From assembly GCA_014529385.2 (NCBI GenBank), contig CM043970.1, positions 60,827,523 through 60,891,522 on the forward strand: 64,000 bases of DNA. The letters run 5' to 3'. This document shows positions 1-10,723 of the stretch, piece by piece (within the stretch, counting starts at the first letter, position 1; each line of letters opens with the position of its first letter). The stretch comes from Adiantum capillus-veneris (taxonomy: Eukaryota > Streptophyta > Polypodiopsida > Polypodiales > Pteridaceae). The notes beneath the pieces were generated by a model. That model was not told the origin of the DNA, searched no databases, and worked only from the letters and a program-made list of their open reading frames with translations. The translations under genes were made by a program, and so were the position numbers.

Positions 1-1050
1 GTTTAAAGCCCTCAAATGGACTTCTCTGCATGATTAGCCTTTGTCCTCTCAAAGAAAACAAAAAATCACATTACAATAAAAAAGGTGTTAGCCTTTTCTA
101 GCACTACTTGCTCTATACCATTACTAATACCTAGAATCTCTTGAAGATTCCATTTGTATCAAGCTCCAATCTTACAATTATGCACCAACAGAGGGTCATA
201 ATCGGATGATCGAACTCATCACATTCCCCTTTCTAACAGAGTTAGCACGCTGAGCCACTTGCACAAGTGCAAGTCGCTGCAATCATTGCAATGAATTACA
301 TAACACAAAAAACATCATTTCCTCGCCCCTTCCCTCAAGTCCTCCACCTGCCTGCGTGGCTGACCTGCCACCTATGCTCCATCCGTTCACCTCATGTTGG
401 ATTTCACAATCTACCCTTCCTTCCCTACCACGCTCGCCATCTGGCGGCTCTTCCACTTTCACACTTCTTCACCATGCCTGCATCTCTCGAGATTCGGCTT
501 TTAAAAACCGATCCAAAATTGTTAGCACATACTAGTGATCATACTGTAACAATTTGGTAATATGCACCCCTTATGTCCTAAAGGTGCTTTTGGCCTTCTA
601 GAAGAAGGTTGTAGTATAGGTTTTTGCCAAGGTTAATTGAGCTTTAAATAATAATGTTTTCTTGTGTATTGACCTTTTTTTTTCTTTCTTGTTTCAAAAA
701 TTACTTGCCTTTTTCGGTCTGCCCACAGGGAAAAGCTTTAGCATTGCTTCACTTTTTTGCAGCTTTGCCAAAACCATTTTTGCTATAATTTCAAATAGAG
801 AAAATTTTGATTGGATACAAGAGAGTGGGAAATGAATATGGAACTCATGAAAAGGATTGATGCTCTTCTTTCCACAATCCTCAATATCATTATTTATTTG
901 TTTTGATAGAAAGATATCATTGATTGAGAAAATCTTATGCATTGTCATTTAAAACCTTATGCTTTGTTGGATTTTAAAATAGTATGTTGCCTTGTTTTCA
1001 ATGAGATATAGATTGGCTGTTGATGATTAAGATGATTCATCAAATTGTGC
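1..1050. other. No recognisable gene; anonymous AT-rich DNA
   Basis: I see only short open frames without family signatures, compositional bias or flanking signals. No LTR, primer site or terminal repeat was recognised in this stretch. Confidence 0.5.
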
Positions 1051-1219
1051 CTCACCCTGCGTAGACCCACCTTGCACCACTTTTCGTTCTCACCCTACGT
1101 AGCCAACTCTGAGTACCTACTTCTTTCATTCCTTTCTCACCCATGTAGTGGACCGTGAGTTCTTACTTCATTGCTTCCTTCCTCACCTTGCATAGCCAAC
1201 CTTGAGCACCTACTTCATT
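1051..1219. repeat. Degenerate tandem repeat, about 38-47 bp units
   Basis: Four imperfect units begin with CTCACC at about 1051, 1089, 1136 and 1182. Each carries a GTAG or ATAG core followed by a CCAAC/GACC-type segment and a TACTTC-type end. Unit lengths vary from about 38 to 47 bp, so this is an eroded minisatellite. No coding role is visible. Confidence 0.6.
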
Positions 1220-2599
1220 AGAATCATTATTTCTTACTCTTGTTGTTGCTCTTTAAAGAATATAAAGGTTTTTACAAATTACAAATAGAATTTCTCGAAG
1301 ATTGCCATAATGTTCCACCCTAAAAAGTCCCCTTTTGACTTATATCCCCTTGTGGATATAACTTCATAGTAAGGTCATTTTTTTATTAAAGCGTTTGATC
1401 TAGATCTTTTTGCAGACCTTTCCATAATTTGCCTTCATTGAGCATTATCTATTAAATCAAATTTCTCTAAATAGGCTAACCTCAGCTAACCCTCTATTAC
1501 CAATCAATTTAGAGCAATTTTTAAAATGCTAAGTGAAAGGGAATATAAAAATATGTATACTTGTACATTTACATGAGGAGGGAAGAAATTGGATTGGTGG
1601 ATAAAGCGTGTCAATTAGTGCCACATGGCACGATAATGATGAAAAAAGTTTTTCTTCTTTATTCTTTATACTAAGCATCAAGGTGTTTATGTGTAGGCCA
1701 TGAGAGAAAGAGTTGACATTTCTTGTCCTAGTTATGAAATAATACAAGAAGGGACATTGAGACTTGAGTACTCGGCCACATACTCTATTTCTGTTTCTCG
1801 TCATCTTAGGTTGTATTTAGACTGCCTTGATGTGTAGCGGAGTCTCATGCCCTCTCCACCCCAACTCCATTCACACAAGTGTGGAGTAGAACCATGACAT
1901 ATTCGTTTCAGCAAATAAGGTTTGAGCGTTCTGCCAACTGATTGGTCTTCGCTGCATTTGAAGAAGGCTTCCCATTTTTCACGCTACAAAGTGGGTAGAA
2001 GAGACTTGTTTCCGAGGGGGGAGGTAGCGGTGGGTCCGAAAGCTTCTCCTCCATCTATTGCACAAATAGGCTCATGCAACAGCGAAGCTCACCCCCGATG
2101 TTCTCCTTTCTTTTGTGCAATCTAGACGGTACCTCATATACCATTCTCATCCTCTTATACCGACCATTCTTGCTTTTCTTTTTTGTTTCAAATCTCACAA
2201 TAGGTTTTAACAAGAAGAAGAGGTTACATTAATAAGAATAAACCATTACATCAACACCATGCTCAAATCGAGTCATGGTTAAAAAATTTCCACAAGAGAC
2301 CGATGATCAAGATTTCACAAGGAGCCACAACCTGCATCCATCATATCATATACAATAGCCTTAGATCGAGGCAAAACATGCTCTAATGGCGGCACATGGT
2401 CTTGATGGCAAGAGCTAGCCTATTCCACTCGTCTAAATTCTTTCTTTTCCAATCACAACAATAGTTTCCCTGCTTTCTTGGATAATCTCTAAGAAGTTGG
2501 CGATAGAGAGATCCTTATCAAACACTCAGAAGTTCTTGGCCTTTTAAATTTGGTGGAAGAAGAAGAATCTAACAACTTGAGTACATATAAGAAGTGCTT
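1220..2599. other. No recognisable gene
   Basis: Anonymous DNA. Short open frames on both strands show no recognisable domain. A short GC-richer patch near 1,920-2,130 has no family signature that I can name. Confidence 0.45.
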
Positions 2600-2865
2600 G
2601 GATTTTCCTCCCTTTCCCTCCTAGAACCCTATCTTCTAAGTCCTTTGGATCCACTTGCATATCTTACCTGCTAGGCCTCTAATCCACGAGCTCTCCTTAA
2701 ATAGGTGGGCTAGGTCCTCACTAGCTATTTTGTAACTCAAGCACCTATTGAAGCCGATACCACAAGCTAGGATCTTGTCGCCTGTCGGCAAGGCCCCCCA
2801 TAGCACCTTCCACAAAAAGATCTTCACTGGCAGAGGCCATCGTGGATCCTAGATGTTCTTTGTGG
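2600..2865 (-). pseudogene. LINE reverse-transcriptase C-terminal (zf-RVT-like) fragment
   Basis: On the minus strand the translation reads VKIFLWKVLWGALPTGDKI, the typical start of the zinc-binding region (zf-RVT) that follows the reverse transcriptase in plant non-LTR retrotransposons. An ASEDLAHLFKE segment follows, the position where the family has SEDxxHLFxxC. Here the final Cys is replaced by Ser, and upstream and downstream parts are out of frame. It is a short dead fragment of a LINE lineage different from the ones at 28-48 kb. The family-level call is fairly safe; no function should be expected. Confidence 0.65.
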
Positions 2866-3539
2866 AAACCCATCGATCCTCCGGACATCGTATACCCGAA
2901 CGGTTGTTGAGGGGGGCGAATCAATCTTCCTTGTGCATAAGAGCATGGTATATGCCCTTGGTATATGGTTTGAGGAAATGGCTACTATGGGGCCATCGCC
3001 AAGCTTTCCACTCAACATAGGGTTCACAGAGGGGCATCGACAGCCTTTCCATAGCTATGTTGATCAACAATCTCTCAGTGCCAATTAAGTGAAACTAGGC
3101 AGCGAATTGGTATGTTGTCTCTTTCTAGTTCATACTATTGATGTCCCAAAAGTGGGACAGTCGATGGAGTCCTTTGTTTATTCACCTCCCTGGAAATCTC
3201 TCTCCAATAAGGGATTAGGAAGTATCTGGTTATCTCTCCCCACTCCAATGCCTCGGTTACTCTATCGCACTTTATGCACCAGCTCGCCCGTTGTGCTACC
3301 CAATCTCAGGCAGGTCCATTGAGGGACTCGGAGTTTGTCATGAACCTCTATCCCTTTCCACCGGTCACCTTTGAGGTTGATATTCAGGGAAAGATCATAT
3401 TACAGTGTAATGAAGTGGAAGATATGAAGATAGACGAAGACATAAGGTGAGTTGATGATGTGATGAATCTGTTTTTGATGTCTCTTGATGAGGGTATCTT
3501 GCAAGTGACACTGAGGAAGGTGTTTGTGTTGATGAAGAA
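2866..3539. other. No firm gene; possible 5' extension of the following pseudogene
   Basis: From about 3,372 the plus strand has an acidic stretch (starting FEVDIQGKII) that runs about 27 codons to a TGA and then continues open in the same frame to about 3,558. It could belong to the broken frame starting at 3,540, but no conserved domain is visible. Upstream of 3,370 I recognise nothing. Confidence 0.3.
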
Positions 3540-4317
3540 GTGTTTTTTAGAGTCTTGAAGACTAAAAACCAATTTCCAAGAGTGGACATGAGTTACTCAA
3601 TTTGGGAAGACAAAGATCTTGAATTTCAGGTCCCTGAATTGCAAGTTTTGATATCGAAGGTCCCTGAACAAAAGAGAAGATATGTACCTGAATTTGCTGA
3701 ATTTCAAAGTCTTGTTGTTTCTCAAGCAAAGATGATAAAAAATCTCTCATTAGAGTTAGAGAATGAGAGGTATTTAAGTATGGTCGCAACAAATGAAGCG
3801 ATTTCCAAAATCAATCAACTTCAAGAAGAGAAGGCATCATTCATGGTGGAGTTTTCTCAAGGTCACCAGTTGAAGCCGATTTGCATATTTCTTATTGTTG
3901 TGAAGTTAATGATTCTCTTAAGCAAGTTGTTTTGGACATAAATAATCAAATTGAGGATTTGAATCTTCAACTTACTCGAATCGTGAATGTGGAGTCTTCT
4001 TCAAGGCTTGATGTTATGGAAGGTGTCTTGAACGATAATGTTGTAGTGAGCGATTTTGATGATGTTGGTTCTTTTACTAGTTCAATCAAGGAGATTGGAA
4101 GTGCATGTTTTTCTAAGGAAGTTTAGTTTCTTGATGATTTATACCAAGTTCTTGATGGAAATAGTTTTGTTGATGTTGAGGAGATGGTTTTGATCGATGA
4201 TTATGCAAGTCTCGTGCAAGTTCTTGATGATAATCAAGTGGTATTTTTTGAAGATGCTTCTATCTTTCTATGTGATTTTGCGGATGAAGGAGATATGGAT
4301 GATCTCATTATCTCTCA
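3540..4317 (+). pseudogene. Broken coiled-coil gene resembling a GTD-binding (zein-binding) domain
   Basis: The frame from 3,540 contains a Glu/Lys/Leu-rich heptad region. Around residues 66-105 it reads LELENERYLSM, then NEAISKINQLQEEKASF, which follows the conserved pattern of the plant GTD-binding domain (L-ELE-ER-xS-A-xEAM-xI-xLQ-EKA). In plants this domain is found in myosin-XI-binding and related membrane-anchored coiled-coil proteins. A frameshift near 3,875 moves the frame. The continuation (to 4,126, TAG) still looks coiled-coil and acidic, and a third segment is open beyond that stop. No introns could be defined with confidence. The resemblance rests on one helix only, so another coiled-coil protein remains possible. 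Confidence 0.45.
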
Positions 4318-5044
4318 ATGGTTCTATGTGTTTATGAGATGAATGACATCAATGATGGGTTTGATGGCTTTATCTGTTTTCTATGCGGAAAGATAATTTA
4401 TACATGCTTTGTGCAAGAAGCAAAGAAGTGGAAGGAAATTCAGGGAGCACAAGTCAAAAGTTTGCAGGTTCAGTCACTTGAAGTCTATTCAGTTCAGTGT
4501 TTTCATATTCGTCGAGTGCAGTTATCTAATCTCTATGAGGAGCAGTTGTCTAGAGGTTTTCAAGTGAAAGTAGAAAGGGAAGAAATTCACATTGAAGTCC
4601 ATGATGGTTTTCTTGAGTGTTCGTACATCCACAACGACGGTCTTTTTGGGATTTTTTTGCATGTTGTGATGCAAAGTGACTTTGCTAACCAAATTGAAGC
4701 CGAGTTTGACCGATTAGAGGCAAAGATGTTTCAAATTAGAGATCAAGTGTTTTTTCATGAATGCCAAGTTGTGCAACCCGAAGTAGAAAAGGCTGATGTG
4801 AAGTGCTTTAGAGTGTTAATGGAGGGTGAGAAGTTTGAAAAGAACCAAAAATTTATCAATTTCATGGAGATATCAATGATTGGAGTGTTTTGCAGACAAA
4901 AAGTGGATTTCTTTATGTTTTTGAGGAGAAATGTGAGCAAGACATCTTGGTGGTGTTTTTTTATGTGTGAAGGAGATTTCAACCTCTTATTTTCAAGCCT
5001 TGAATCAAATCAGTTTGATGAAGAAGCAGATCAGTTTTGGTGTA
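4318..5044 (+). pseudogene. Host-like open frame, 5' part, interrupted by element A
   Basis: About 240 codons of continuous frame, rich in Phe, Glu, Gln and Val, without a recognised domain. It follows the coiled-coil frame above and runs straight into the target site of element A at 5,044. The frame after the element (from 13,940) is the same one: the joined target reads on for a few codons, meets a TAG, then stays open. This suggests one ancestral coding region, or an exon, split by the retrotransposon. Whether it was a gene or part of an older transposon is unknown. I do not recognise the product. Confidence 0.4.
5040..5044. repeat. Target-site duplication of element A (left), GTGTA
   Basis: GTGTA directly precedes the LTR start TGTTAACC and is repeated perfectly at 13,935-13,939, immediately after the other LTR end. 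Confidence 0.9.
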
Positions 5045-5335
5045 TGTTAACCCTCACGGCACACGGACACCCTATGATCTATAAACGTTGTATTATTTAG
5101 AGTCAGGTACCGGGCTTGTCGGACCAATAGGGAAAGGTAGAGTGATCGCCGATGAGAGGCGCACTTTAACTTGGACATTCAAGGGATTAGTTGGCTAAGC
5201 ATGGGCGCCCAAGTGTGAATGGGGTGAGCTCCTATAAAAGCCAACTAAACCTAATTTTTACTCATTCTCTCATTTGTGCAATAGAAGAGTGCTCTTGCTC
5301 CATCTCCATCTCCATCTTCTTCTTCTTCACCTCCT

Positions 5336-5373
<38 letters not shown>

Positions 5374-5624
5374 GGAGAGTGTGTGTGCGATCGAGCATTA
5401 CGAAGGCACGACGGCGGCGAAGCGGTTGAGCGCGGCACGACTGCAGCTTCTTCTTCATCGCGGCGAGGAATCCACCACGAAGGCGAGCGTAGAGCGGTGA
5501 GTGACACACCCTTTGTTCTCTTGAGCTTGCTAGTTTAGGCTTGTTGTGTGCTTGGAGCCGTTTGTGGCTCGCACACGGTGTATCGGCAAGTCCCTTGCTT
5601 CGACAGTGCGGCAAGGAGCGCACA
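5045..5624 (+). repeat. 5' LTR of element A
   Basis: 580 bp, TGTTAACC...GCGCACA. It carries a TATAAAAG box (5,233-5,240), a TCC/TTC-rich tract and a (TG)n(GA)n microsatellite near 5,336-5,374 that differs in length from the 3' copy. The same sequence occurs at 13,349-13,934 and, more diverged, at 60,043-60,629. Confidence 0.93.
5233..5240 (+). promoter_or_regulatory. TATA box in 5' LTR of element A
   Basis: TATAAAAG lies about 190 bp into the LTR and is conserved in all three LTR copies (13,537-13,544 and 60,242-60,249). Its position fits the U3 promoter; transcription would start some 30 bp downstream, in or before the pyrimidine-rich tract. Confidence 0.7.
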
Positions 5625-5628
5625 TTTT

Positions 5629-5645
5629 TGGCGCCGCTGCCGGGG
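5629..5645 (+). promoter_or_regulatory. Primer-binding site of element A (tRNA-Asp type)
   Basis: TGGCGCCGCTGCCGGGG begins four bases after the LTR end. It matches, with one difference from the common form, the primer site reported for Athila/Tat/Ogre-group plant Ty3 elements and attributed to tRNA-Asp. The same site follows the LTR at 60,634. Confidence 0.85.
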
Positions 5646-6538
5646 GTATGCCTTACACTAAGCTCGGTTAGCACTTTACGCTTCCTTGTGGTGCAATTTC
5701 TATCATAGGAAAGGCAGGGAAGGAGTGTGTGGAGATTTCTGTTTTTTGCGTTTTCTGCATTTTTTGCCAAGTTTCAATTCCTGTTATTGTCTGCGTTTTT
5801 TCAATTTCTGCATTTTCAAGTTCGGCGTTTTCAATTTCTGCAATTTTCTGCATTTCTGCGTTTTTTCAATTTTCTGCATTTCTACAATTTCAATTTCTGC
5901 GTTTTCTGCATTAAAAAAAAAAAAAGTTTTTTTGAAAAAAAAAATTATTCTAAAAAAATAAAAAATTTAAAAGAAAAAAAAAGAAAAAAAATCGGAAATT
6001 AAAAACGCGAGTGAGCGGGCGGCGAAATTTATCGAAAATAAAAAACGTGACTCTTAAAACGGACGGGTTGGTTTGTATAAAAGATAGATCGGGATCGGGA
6101 TCATTTCCCCAAGCCCAAGCCCAAGCCCAAGCCTAGGCCCAGGCCCAGGCCCAGGCCCAGGCCTCAGTCCTCTGATATATACTAGACTCACTCTTATATA
6201 TATACCCTACTCCCTCAAGAGAGAATGAGAGCATGTGGGACAAGTCCTCCACTCTCCTCCTTTCTCTTCCCACTTGCACCCTTAGACTTTCTAGTTTGGG
6301 CCTAGTTCCCTACTGGAAATTGACAGTTTTAGGGATTCCGAGGGCATAGAGTGACCAAACGGAGGGCTGTAAAGCACGGCACGACCCTCTGACCGATACG
6401 CTCGTTTCGAGTTATCACACGGCCCATTCCACGACACGCTCTAAAAAATCTAGCAAAAAAACAAACAAAAAACACGCTAAAAACTAGTCACAAGGCCTCC
6501 TAGAGCAGCTTTTCGACACCTTAGGGTATCAAAAGCAC
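5646..6538 (+). other. Untranslated leader of element A
   Basis: About 890 bp with no convincing ORF. Positions 5,730-5,915 are a T-rich repetitive stretch built from TTTTCTGCATTTCTGCG-like pieces, followed by A-rich DNA. A hexamer array AAGCCC then AGGCCC lies at 6,111-6,164, preceded by GATCGGGATCGGGATC. The part from about 6,085 onward matches the leader of the second copy (61,285 onward). The part before it does not match at all. Confidence 0.7.
6111..6164 (-). repeat. AAGCCC/AGGCCC hexamer array with G-quadruplex potential on the minus strand
   Basis: About four AAGCCC units lead into about five AGGCCC units. On the minus strand this gives GGGCCT repeats, i.e. GGG runs separated by three bases, a textbook G-quadruplex pattern. 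A shorter version sits at the same place in the other copy (61,311-61,348). Confidence 0.75.
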
Positions 6539-9436
6539 ATGCACTTACGCTCTGGGCGGGTGCTAGAACACGAGCATATTGAGGGTGCCTCTGTTCATAC
6601 GGACACCCATTACCCATCCACGATAGGCTCTAGACCCTCAGCGGGGACACAAGGTAGCACCACCCAAGACCTTAAAATAGCCGCTAGTGATTTCTCCTCC
6701 GACTCAGAAATCATGGAAGCATACCCTACCCAAAACACTGAGAGAGAAGGCCATGCACCTCCCGAAGCTCCACAGCCTAGTACTAGTATGTTTAGCCGTT
6801 TCATGGAAACATTAGGTAGAGCTACTCGCTCGGAACCTGATGCAGATGAAGCACGCGAAGGGGGTGGGGAAGTGGACTCTCCTTTCACATCGCAAGTGGA
6901 CCCCACACCCCCAAAGAGTGTCCATGTGGATATCCTACCAACTTCTTACCAAGAAGGCCCTGTTGAGCTGCCTCCTTCAGAAGTTCCCTCTAGAGTACCG
7001 TTGGTGACAAGTAAAACCACGGGGAGCCACATTGCTTCTACCTCACAAGAAACCGTTAACACGTCGACTCTAGAAGGATTGTTCATTAATGATCATTGGA
7101 CATACGACCTCCACACTGAGGTGTTGACGGATCTACACTCTGGCCACGCCTACCATGTAGGATGGATAGAGATTGTACAATCCACCTCTAGTGCCACGAG
7201 CATCGAAGATCAACAGAAAATGATTTGTAATGTTATCCATGGCATTATTCAATCAGAAAGGCAAAACCGAGGGGTAAATATACTCTCAACTGGCTCCATG
7301 AGATTTCTGGATACGAGCAAGGCTCAACAGCCTACTCTATCACAAATGGAGACTCCTCTAATGAGCCCCATGGACCCATCTTACGTCATTTCACCTGGGG
7401 TCTCTATGCAATCTGAGCCTCCGAGCGAAAACTTTAGCTTCCCTAACTTGGCTCAACCCTCTATCAAGGAAAACACAGTGCTCACTCGAGGGATAAGCCT
7501 GACAGAGAATGTACCGATGACATCTACGGTTAGCGCAGTGCCACTACCTAGTGTTGTAGTACCTAATATGGGGCCTCGACCGTATGTGCCTCTAGCCCCT
7601 TATGCACACATGGCCCCCACACCTCCAATTGTACCACTTGCTTATGCTCCTCGAGTGCCACTCCCTAGCCCTTATCCGAGTGGACCTATGCCCGGGTATG
7701 TTCCATATCCTGCATCATCCACACATATGCCAAGACCGGCACCCGTCCCTCTCCCACATATGATTCCAAGAGTACCTCCACCGGCCCTGCCTCCTCACAT
7801 AGGTGACTTGGCAGCGTTTGCTCAAACCATAGGTCGATCTATCGCGGAAAATATGCGTCATGCATCTGATAGAGAGCCTAGAAGTAAGGCAGTACAAATT
7901 GCCAAACTCACGCAAAAATTCAATGGGGACGAAGATGCTAGAAAACACATTGAAGTGTTTGAACAAGTATGTGATTCCTTAGGGGAACGTAACGAACTAC
8001 ATAAGTGCAATGCCTTAAGCTTAACATTAAGTGGGAAGGCTGGAGATTGGTATAGAACCCTAAGGGTGGACGAGAAAACAATCTACCCTACCCTTCGAAG
8101 GTTGTTTCTAAAGGAGTACATACGAGAAGGTGTGCTTTGGGGTGTAGCATCTCAGCTACAGAAGGCCGAACGTAAGGAAGGAGAGTCAGTAAGGGACTTC
8201 ATTAGTCGTCTAAAGCACTTAAACTCTCGCTGCCCTGTAAATGAGCGCTTCAACAATAACCAACTGCTTGATCGATTCATTCGAGGGTTGAGGAATGAAG
8301 GAATCTATAATGGACTAGTGATTAGAGGTATCACAACCTGGGAAGATGTCACTGCCAATGCAATCCAATTAGAGGACAACTTGATGATAGCAGGCATGAG
8401 GGTGTCTACTGACACGAGATCCACTAGCTCACAAGCCATTGAGTATGAACCCATGACTGCAAAGCCCATTGCCAATGAGCCAAAGGTATTTGAGACATTC
8501 TTGACAGACCTCACCAAGGCAATCCAAGAGTCTCTTAAGGATAATCGACCCCCTCAAAATAGTCGCATGTATCCAAGAAGGGAGCAACAATGGTGTTCCA
8601 TTTGCTTAGGTCCACATAGCACTAGTGAGTGCCCTACGTTTAGAGTAAAATTTAATGGAACTTGCAACGCATGTGGTAGGTATGGTCACCAAGCTAAGGA
8701 TTGTTTAATGATCAAACGTATGATGGCAAATAGACCACCTGTAGCCTGGACGGATGCGCCTCGAGCTCCTGTATTGATGCCTACTCCACCTGTTGAGCAA
8801 CTACCGCAACACATGGTCCCTAGATCTCAAAATGTTGTACAAGCTACACCGTTACCACCTCCTGTGCTAGGACCGCAGCCCCCGCATCCAAGAGTCGCCC
8901 CTATGAACCAAGTAGGTTGCGAGCCATCAAATGCTTATCCAGATAGCTGTGAGGAGGAAATAGACACTAGTATTGCCTACGGACTTGATACATTGGAAGA
9001 ATGTCCTATATACTACATGGAAGATTGTTGGGGACAAGTCAAGCCGGTTTATCAAGCCGCTGCTCTCGCATCCAGAGGTCAAAATATCAACACCCAGGCT
9101 AGGAGGCCACCTCTTCAATGCTACGAGTGTGGTGGACCACATCGAGCAGCGGAGTGCCCTATTAGGCTACAAAAGAATGCTGCACAGATGCAAATGAATC
9201 AAGGGAGCACGTCTGCAATGCCAATACTCACATGTAATCGTTGTGGCATAGATCACTTGATTGCCCAATGCCCCTATAACCCAAATGCGCCTAAAATCAC
9301 ACCCCTAAATTTGGTCGAAATTTCTAGTGTGACATCGCCAATACCACCCGTCGCACCCGCTTATGCGATTACACGGTCCATGCTTCAAGGGCCAGGCCAT
9401 ATCCTCGAAGAGAGAGATACCATTTCAGTTATCTAA
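6539..9436 (+). CDS. gag: Gag polyprotein of element A, four zinc knuckles
   Basis: 965 codons, long for a plant Ty3 Gag. Order: start MHLRSGRVLE, shared with the second copy; Ser/Thr/Glu-rich N-terminus; a small conserved block around residues 185-240 (YHVGW); a Pro-rich linker (about 320-430); then the Retrotrans_gag core (about 441-625) with KAGDWYRTL, SVRDFISRLKHLNSRCP and LLDRFIRGLR. Four CCHC-type knuckles follow at about 686, 709, 861 and 899, with cores CxxCxxxHxxxxC-like or CxxCxxxxHxxxxC. Gag packages the element RNA into particles. The frame ends at TAA (9,434-9,436), but the same frame stays open into the protease region, so stop readthrough or a recent CAA-to-TAA mutation are both possible. 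ATG 6,539 is chosen because the homologous ATG exists in the other copy. Confidence 0.88.
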   Translation: MHLRSGRVLEHEHIEGASVHTDTHYPSTIGSRPSAGTQGSTTQDLKIAASDFSSDSEIMEAYPTQNTEREGHAPPEAPQPSTSMFSRFMETLGRATRSEPDADEAREGGGEVDSPFTSQVDPTPPKSVHVDILPTSYQEGPVELPPSEVPSRVPLVTSKTTGSHIASTSQETVNTSTLEGLFINDHWTYDLHTEVLTDLHSGHAYHVGWIEIVQSTSSATSIEDQQKMICNVIHGIIQSERQNRGVNILSTGSMRFLDTSKAQQPTLSQMETPLMSPMDPSYVISPGVSMQSEPPSENFSFPNLAQPSIKENTVLTRGISLTENVPMTSTVSAVPLPSVVVPNMGPRPYVPLAPYAHMAPTPPIVPLAYAPRVPLPSPYPSGPMPGYVPYPASSTHMPRPAPVPLPHMIPRVPPPALPPHIGDLAAFAQTIGRSIAENMRHASDREPRSKAVQIAKLTQKFNGDEDARKHIEVFEQVCDSLGERNELHKCNALSLTLSGKAGDWYRTLRVDEKTIYPTLRRLFLKEYIREGVLWGVASQLQKAERKEGESVRDFISRLKHLNSRCPVNERFNNNQLLDRFIRGLRNEGIYNGLVIRGITTWEDVTANAIQLEDNLMIAGMRVSTDTRSTSSQAIEYEPMTAKPIANEPKVFETFLTDLTKAIQESLKDNRPPQNSRMYPRREQQWCSICLGPHSTSECPTFRVKFNGTCNACGRYGHQAKDCLMIKRMMANRPPVAWTDAPRAPVLMPTPPVEQLPQHMVPRSQNVVQATPLPPPVLGPQPPHPRVAPMNQVGCEPSNAYPDSCEEEIDTSIAYGLDTLEECPIYYMEDCWGQVKPVYQAAALASRGQNINTQARRPPLQCYECGGPHRAAECPIRLQKNAAQMQMNQGSTSAMPILTCNRCGIDHLIAQCPYNPNAPKITPLNLVEISSVTSPIPPVAPAYAITRSMLQGPGHILEERDTISVI

Positions 9437-10723
9437 GCAAAGAAAAAGAAGACACGAAGGAAGAAGTCGCAGAATACGGAAAATTCAAAGCCAAGTTCCA
9501 AAACAAACATAGGAACAGGAGATGACCCCGTGTATATGAATGACCTCGAGGATGATTCAGATTCAGCCGAGACAATGGAGACTAGAACCAATACCACAAA
9601 GGGAAAGACCGACAAAGAAAACCGTAACATGGAACCAAATGAAAACCGAATGAGAGAAAACCATAAAGAGCCTCTGAAAACACCACAAGTGTTTCCAAAT
9701 CCAATCCAAGACCCCCAAGATAAACCGCAGGGGCAAAAAGGGAAAAATCGTAAAAAGAAGATTGGGACGTATCCAAACCCAGTAGACGAGATTGAGCAGG
9801 TGAAACATCTAAGAGGTTTAGTGGAGGAGACTCAAAGGAAACTAGAACCAGAACCCATGCATGTCAAAATTCATGACACAGTGTTTCCCACGCAAGTTCA
9901 TCCACCCCACATGAACCATAGACCGTTAGCCATATCTAGTATCATCCAAGAAGGGAGTGAGGACAGGACATCAGAAAGTGAGCATACACCTTTCTTGTTG
10001 GAAAGGATGTTTAACGAAGGAATACCTGATCCCATTGAGGAATATGAGATTCCATCCTCACCAGTTCCTAGTCAAGGACCTACACCCTGCAAAACGCCAA
10101 TGAATGTTGCCAAACTAGTGGACTTCATGTCTTCTGAGGTCCGAACCACGATCATAGCAAAGCTGTATGGAGATCCTGAGTTATTCCTTGCACTTCGAGC
10201 ATTCCTTAACGGAGAGCTACGAACGGGATTACCGCAGTTTGCGCAACCAAATAGGCCTGACTCGATTATGATTGATGAGGAAAATCATGTGCAATCACTT
10301 GACTTAGATGGACATGAGTCTGTGATCGAGGTACCCATTAACGAATTAGGGCAGTATTTTGAAGGCGACGAGTCTAATGCGACCCTACCCATCACCACCA
10401 AGGGATTAACTATAAAGGGAATTCTTGATGGTGGTGCGGGAGTTAGCATCGTTACAAAAGATTGTTGGGAATCCATGGGAAAACCCCGCCTCAGTGTTAC
10501 TAACATTGTGGTAAAGATGGCAAATGGTACCATAGCCAAACCTATGGGGATGCTCAAGGATCTTAAGATCAAAGTTCTAGGACACAAGGTACGACATACG
10601 TTCATTGTAATGGATTTCTCTAAACACCTTATGTTATATGAAATGATTTTAGGACGACCATTCATGAGGGAAGCACAAATGGTTCATGATTGGTCTAAAA
10701 ATCATGTCTATTTGCAATTCTAA
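9437..10723 (+). CDS. Retropepsin-like protease frame of element A
   Basis: Open in the same frame directly after the Gag stop; the first internal ATG is at 9,530 (397 codons from there). The N-terminal half is Lys/Glu/Pro-rich and disordered-looking. The C-terminal part is the protease: ILDGGAGVSIVT with the catalytic Asp at about residue 300 of the ATG-initiated frame, a VKMANG strand, and the second hallmark ILGRPFMREAQ. The Asp is followed by Gly-Gly instead of the usual Ser/Thr-Gly, as seen in several plant Ty3 elements and also in element B here. Most likely expressed as a Gag-protease fusion. It ends at TAA (10,721-10,723), beyond which the frame is again open. Confidence 0.8.
   Translation, partial: AKKKKTRRKKSQNTENSKPSSKTNIGTGDDPVYMNDLEDDSDSAETMETRTNTTKGKTDKENRNMEPNENRMRENHKEPLKTPQVFPNPIQDPQDKPQGQKGKNRKKKIGTYPNPVDEIEQVKHLRGLVEETQRKLEPEPMHVKIHDTVFPTQVHPPHMNHRPLAISSIIQEGSEDRTSESEHTPFLLERMFNEGIPDPIEEYEIPSSPVPSQGPTPCKTPMNVAKLVDFMSSEVRTTIIAKLYGDPELFLALRAFLNGELRTGLPQFAQPNRPDSIMIDEENHVQSLDLDGHESVIEVPINELGQYFEGDESNATLPITTKGLTIKGILDGGAGVSIVTKDCWESMGKPRLSVTNIVVKMANGTIAKPMGMLKDLKIKVLGHKVRHTFIVMDFSKHLMLYEMILGRPFMREAQMVHDWSKNHVYLQF

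Noticed and set aside
5191-5538. 115-codon ORF in the element A LTR (also 13,495-13,848), with Cys-Val and Arg-Glu runs
   Set aside because: The runs come from the (TG)n(GA)n microsatellite, and the frame is a by-product of the LTR sequence.
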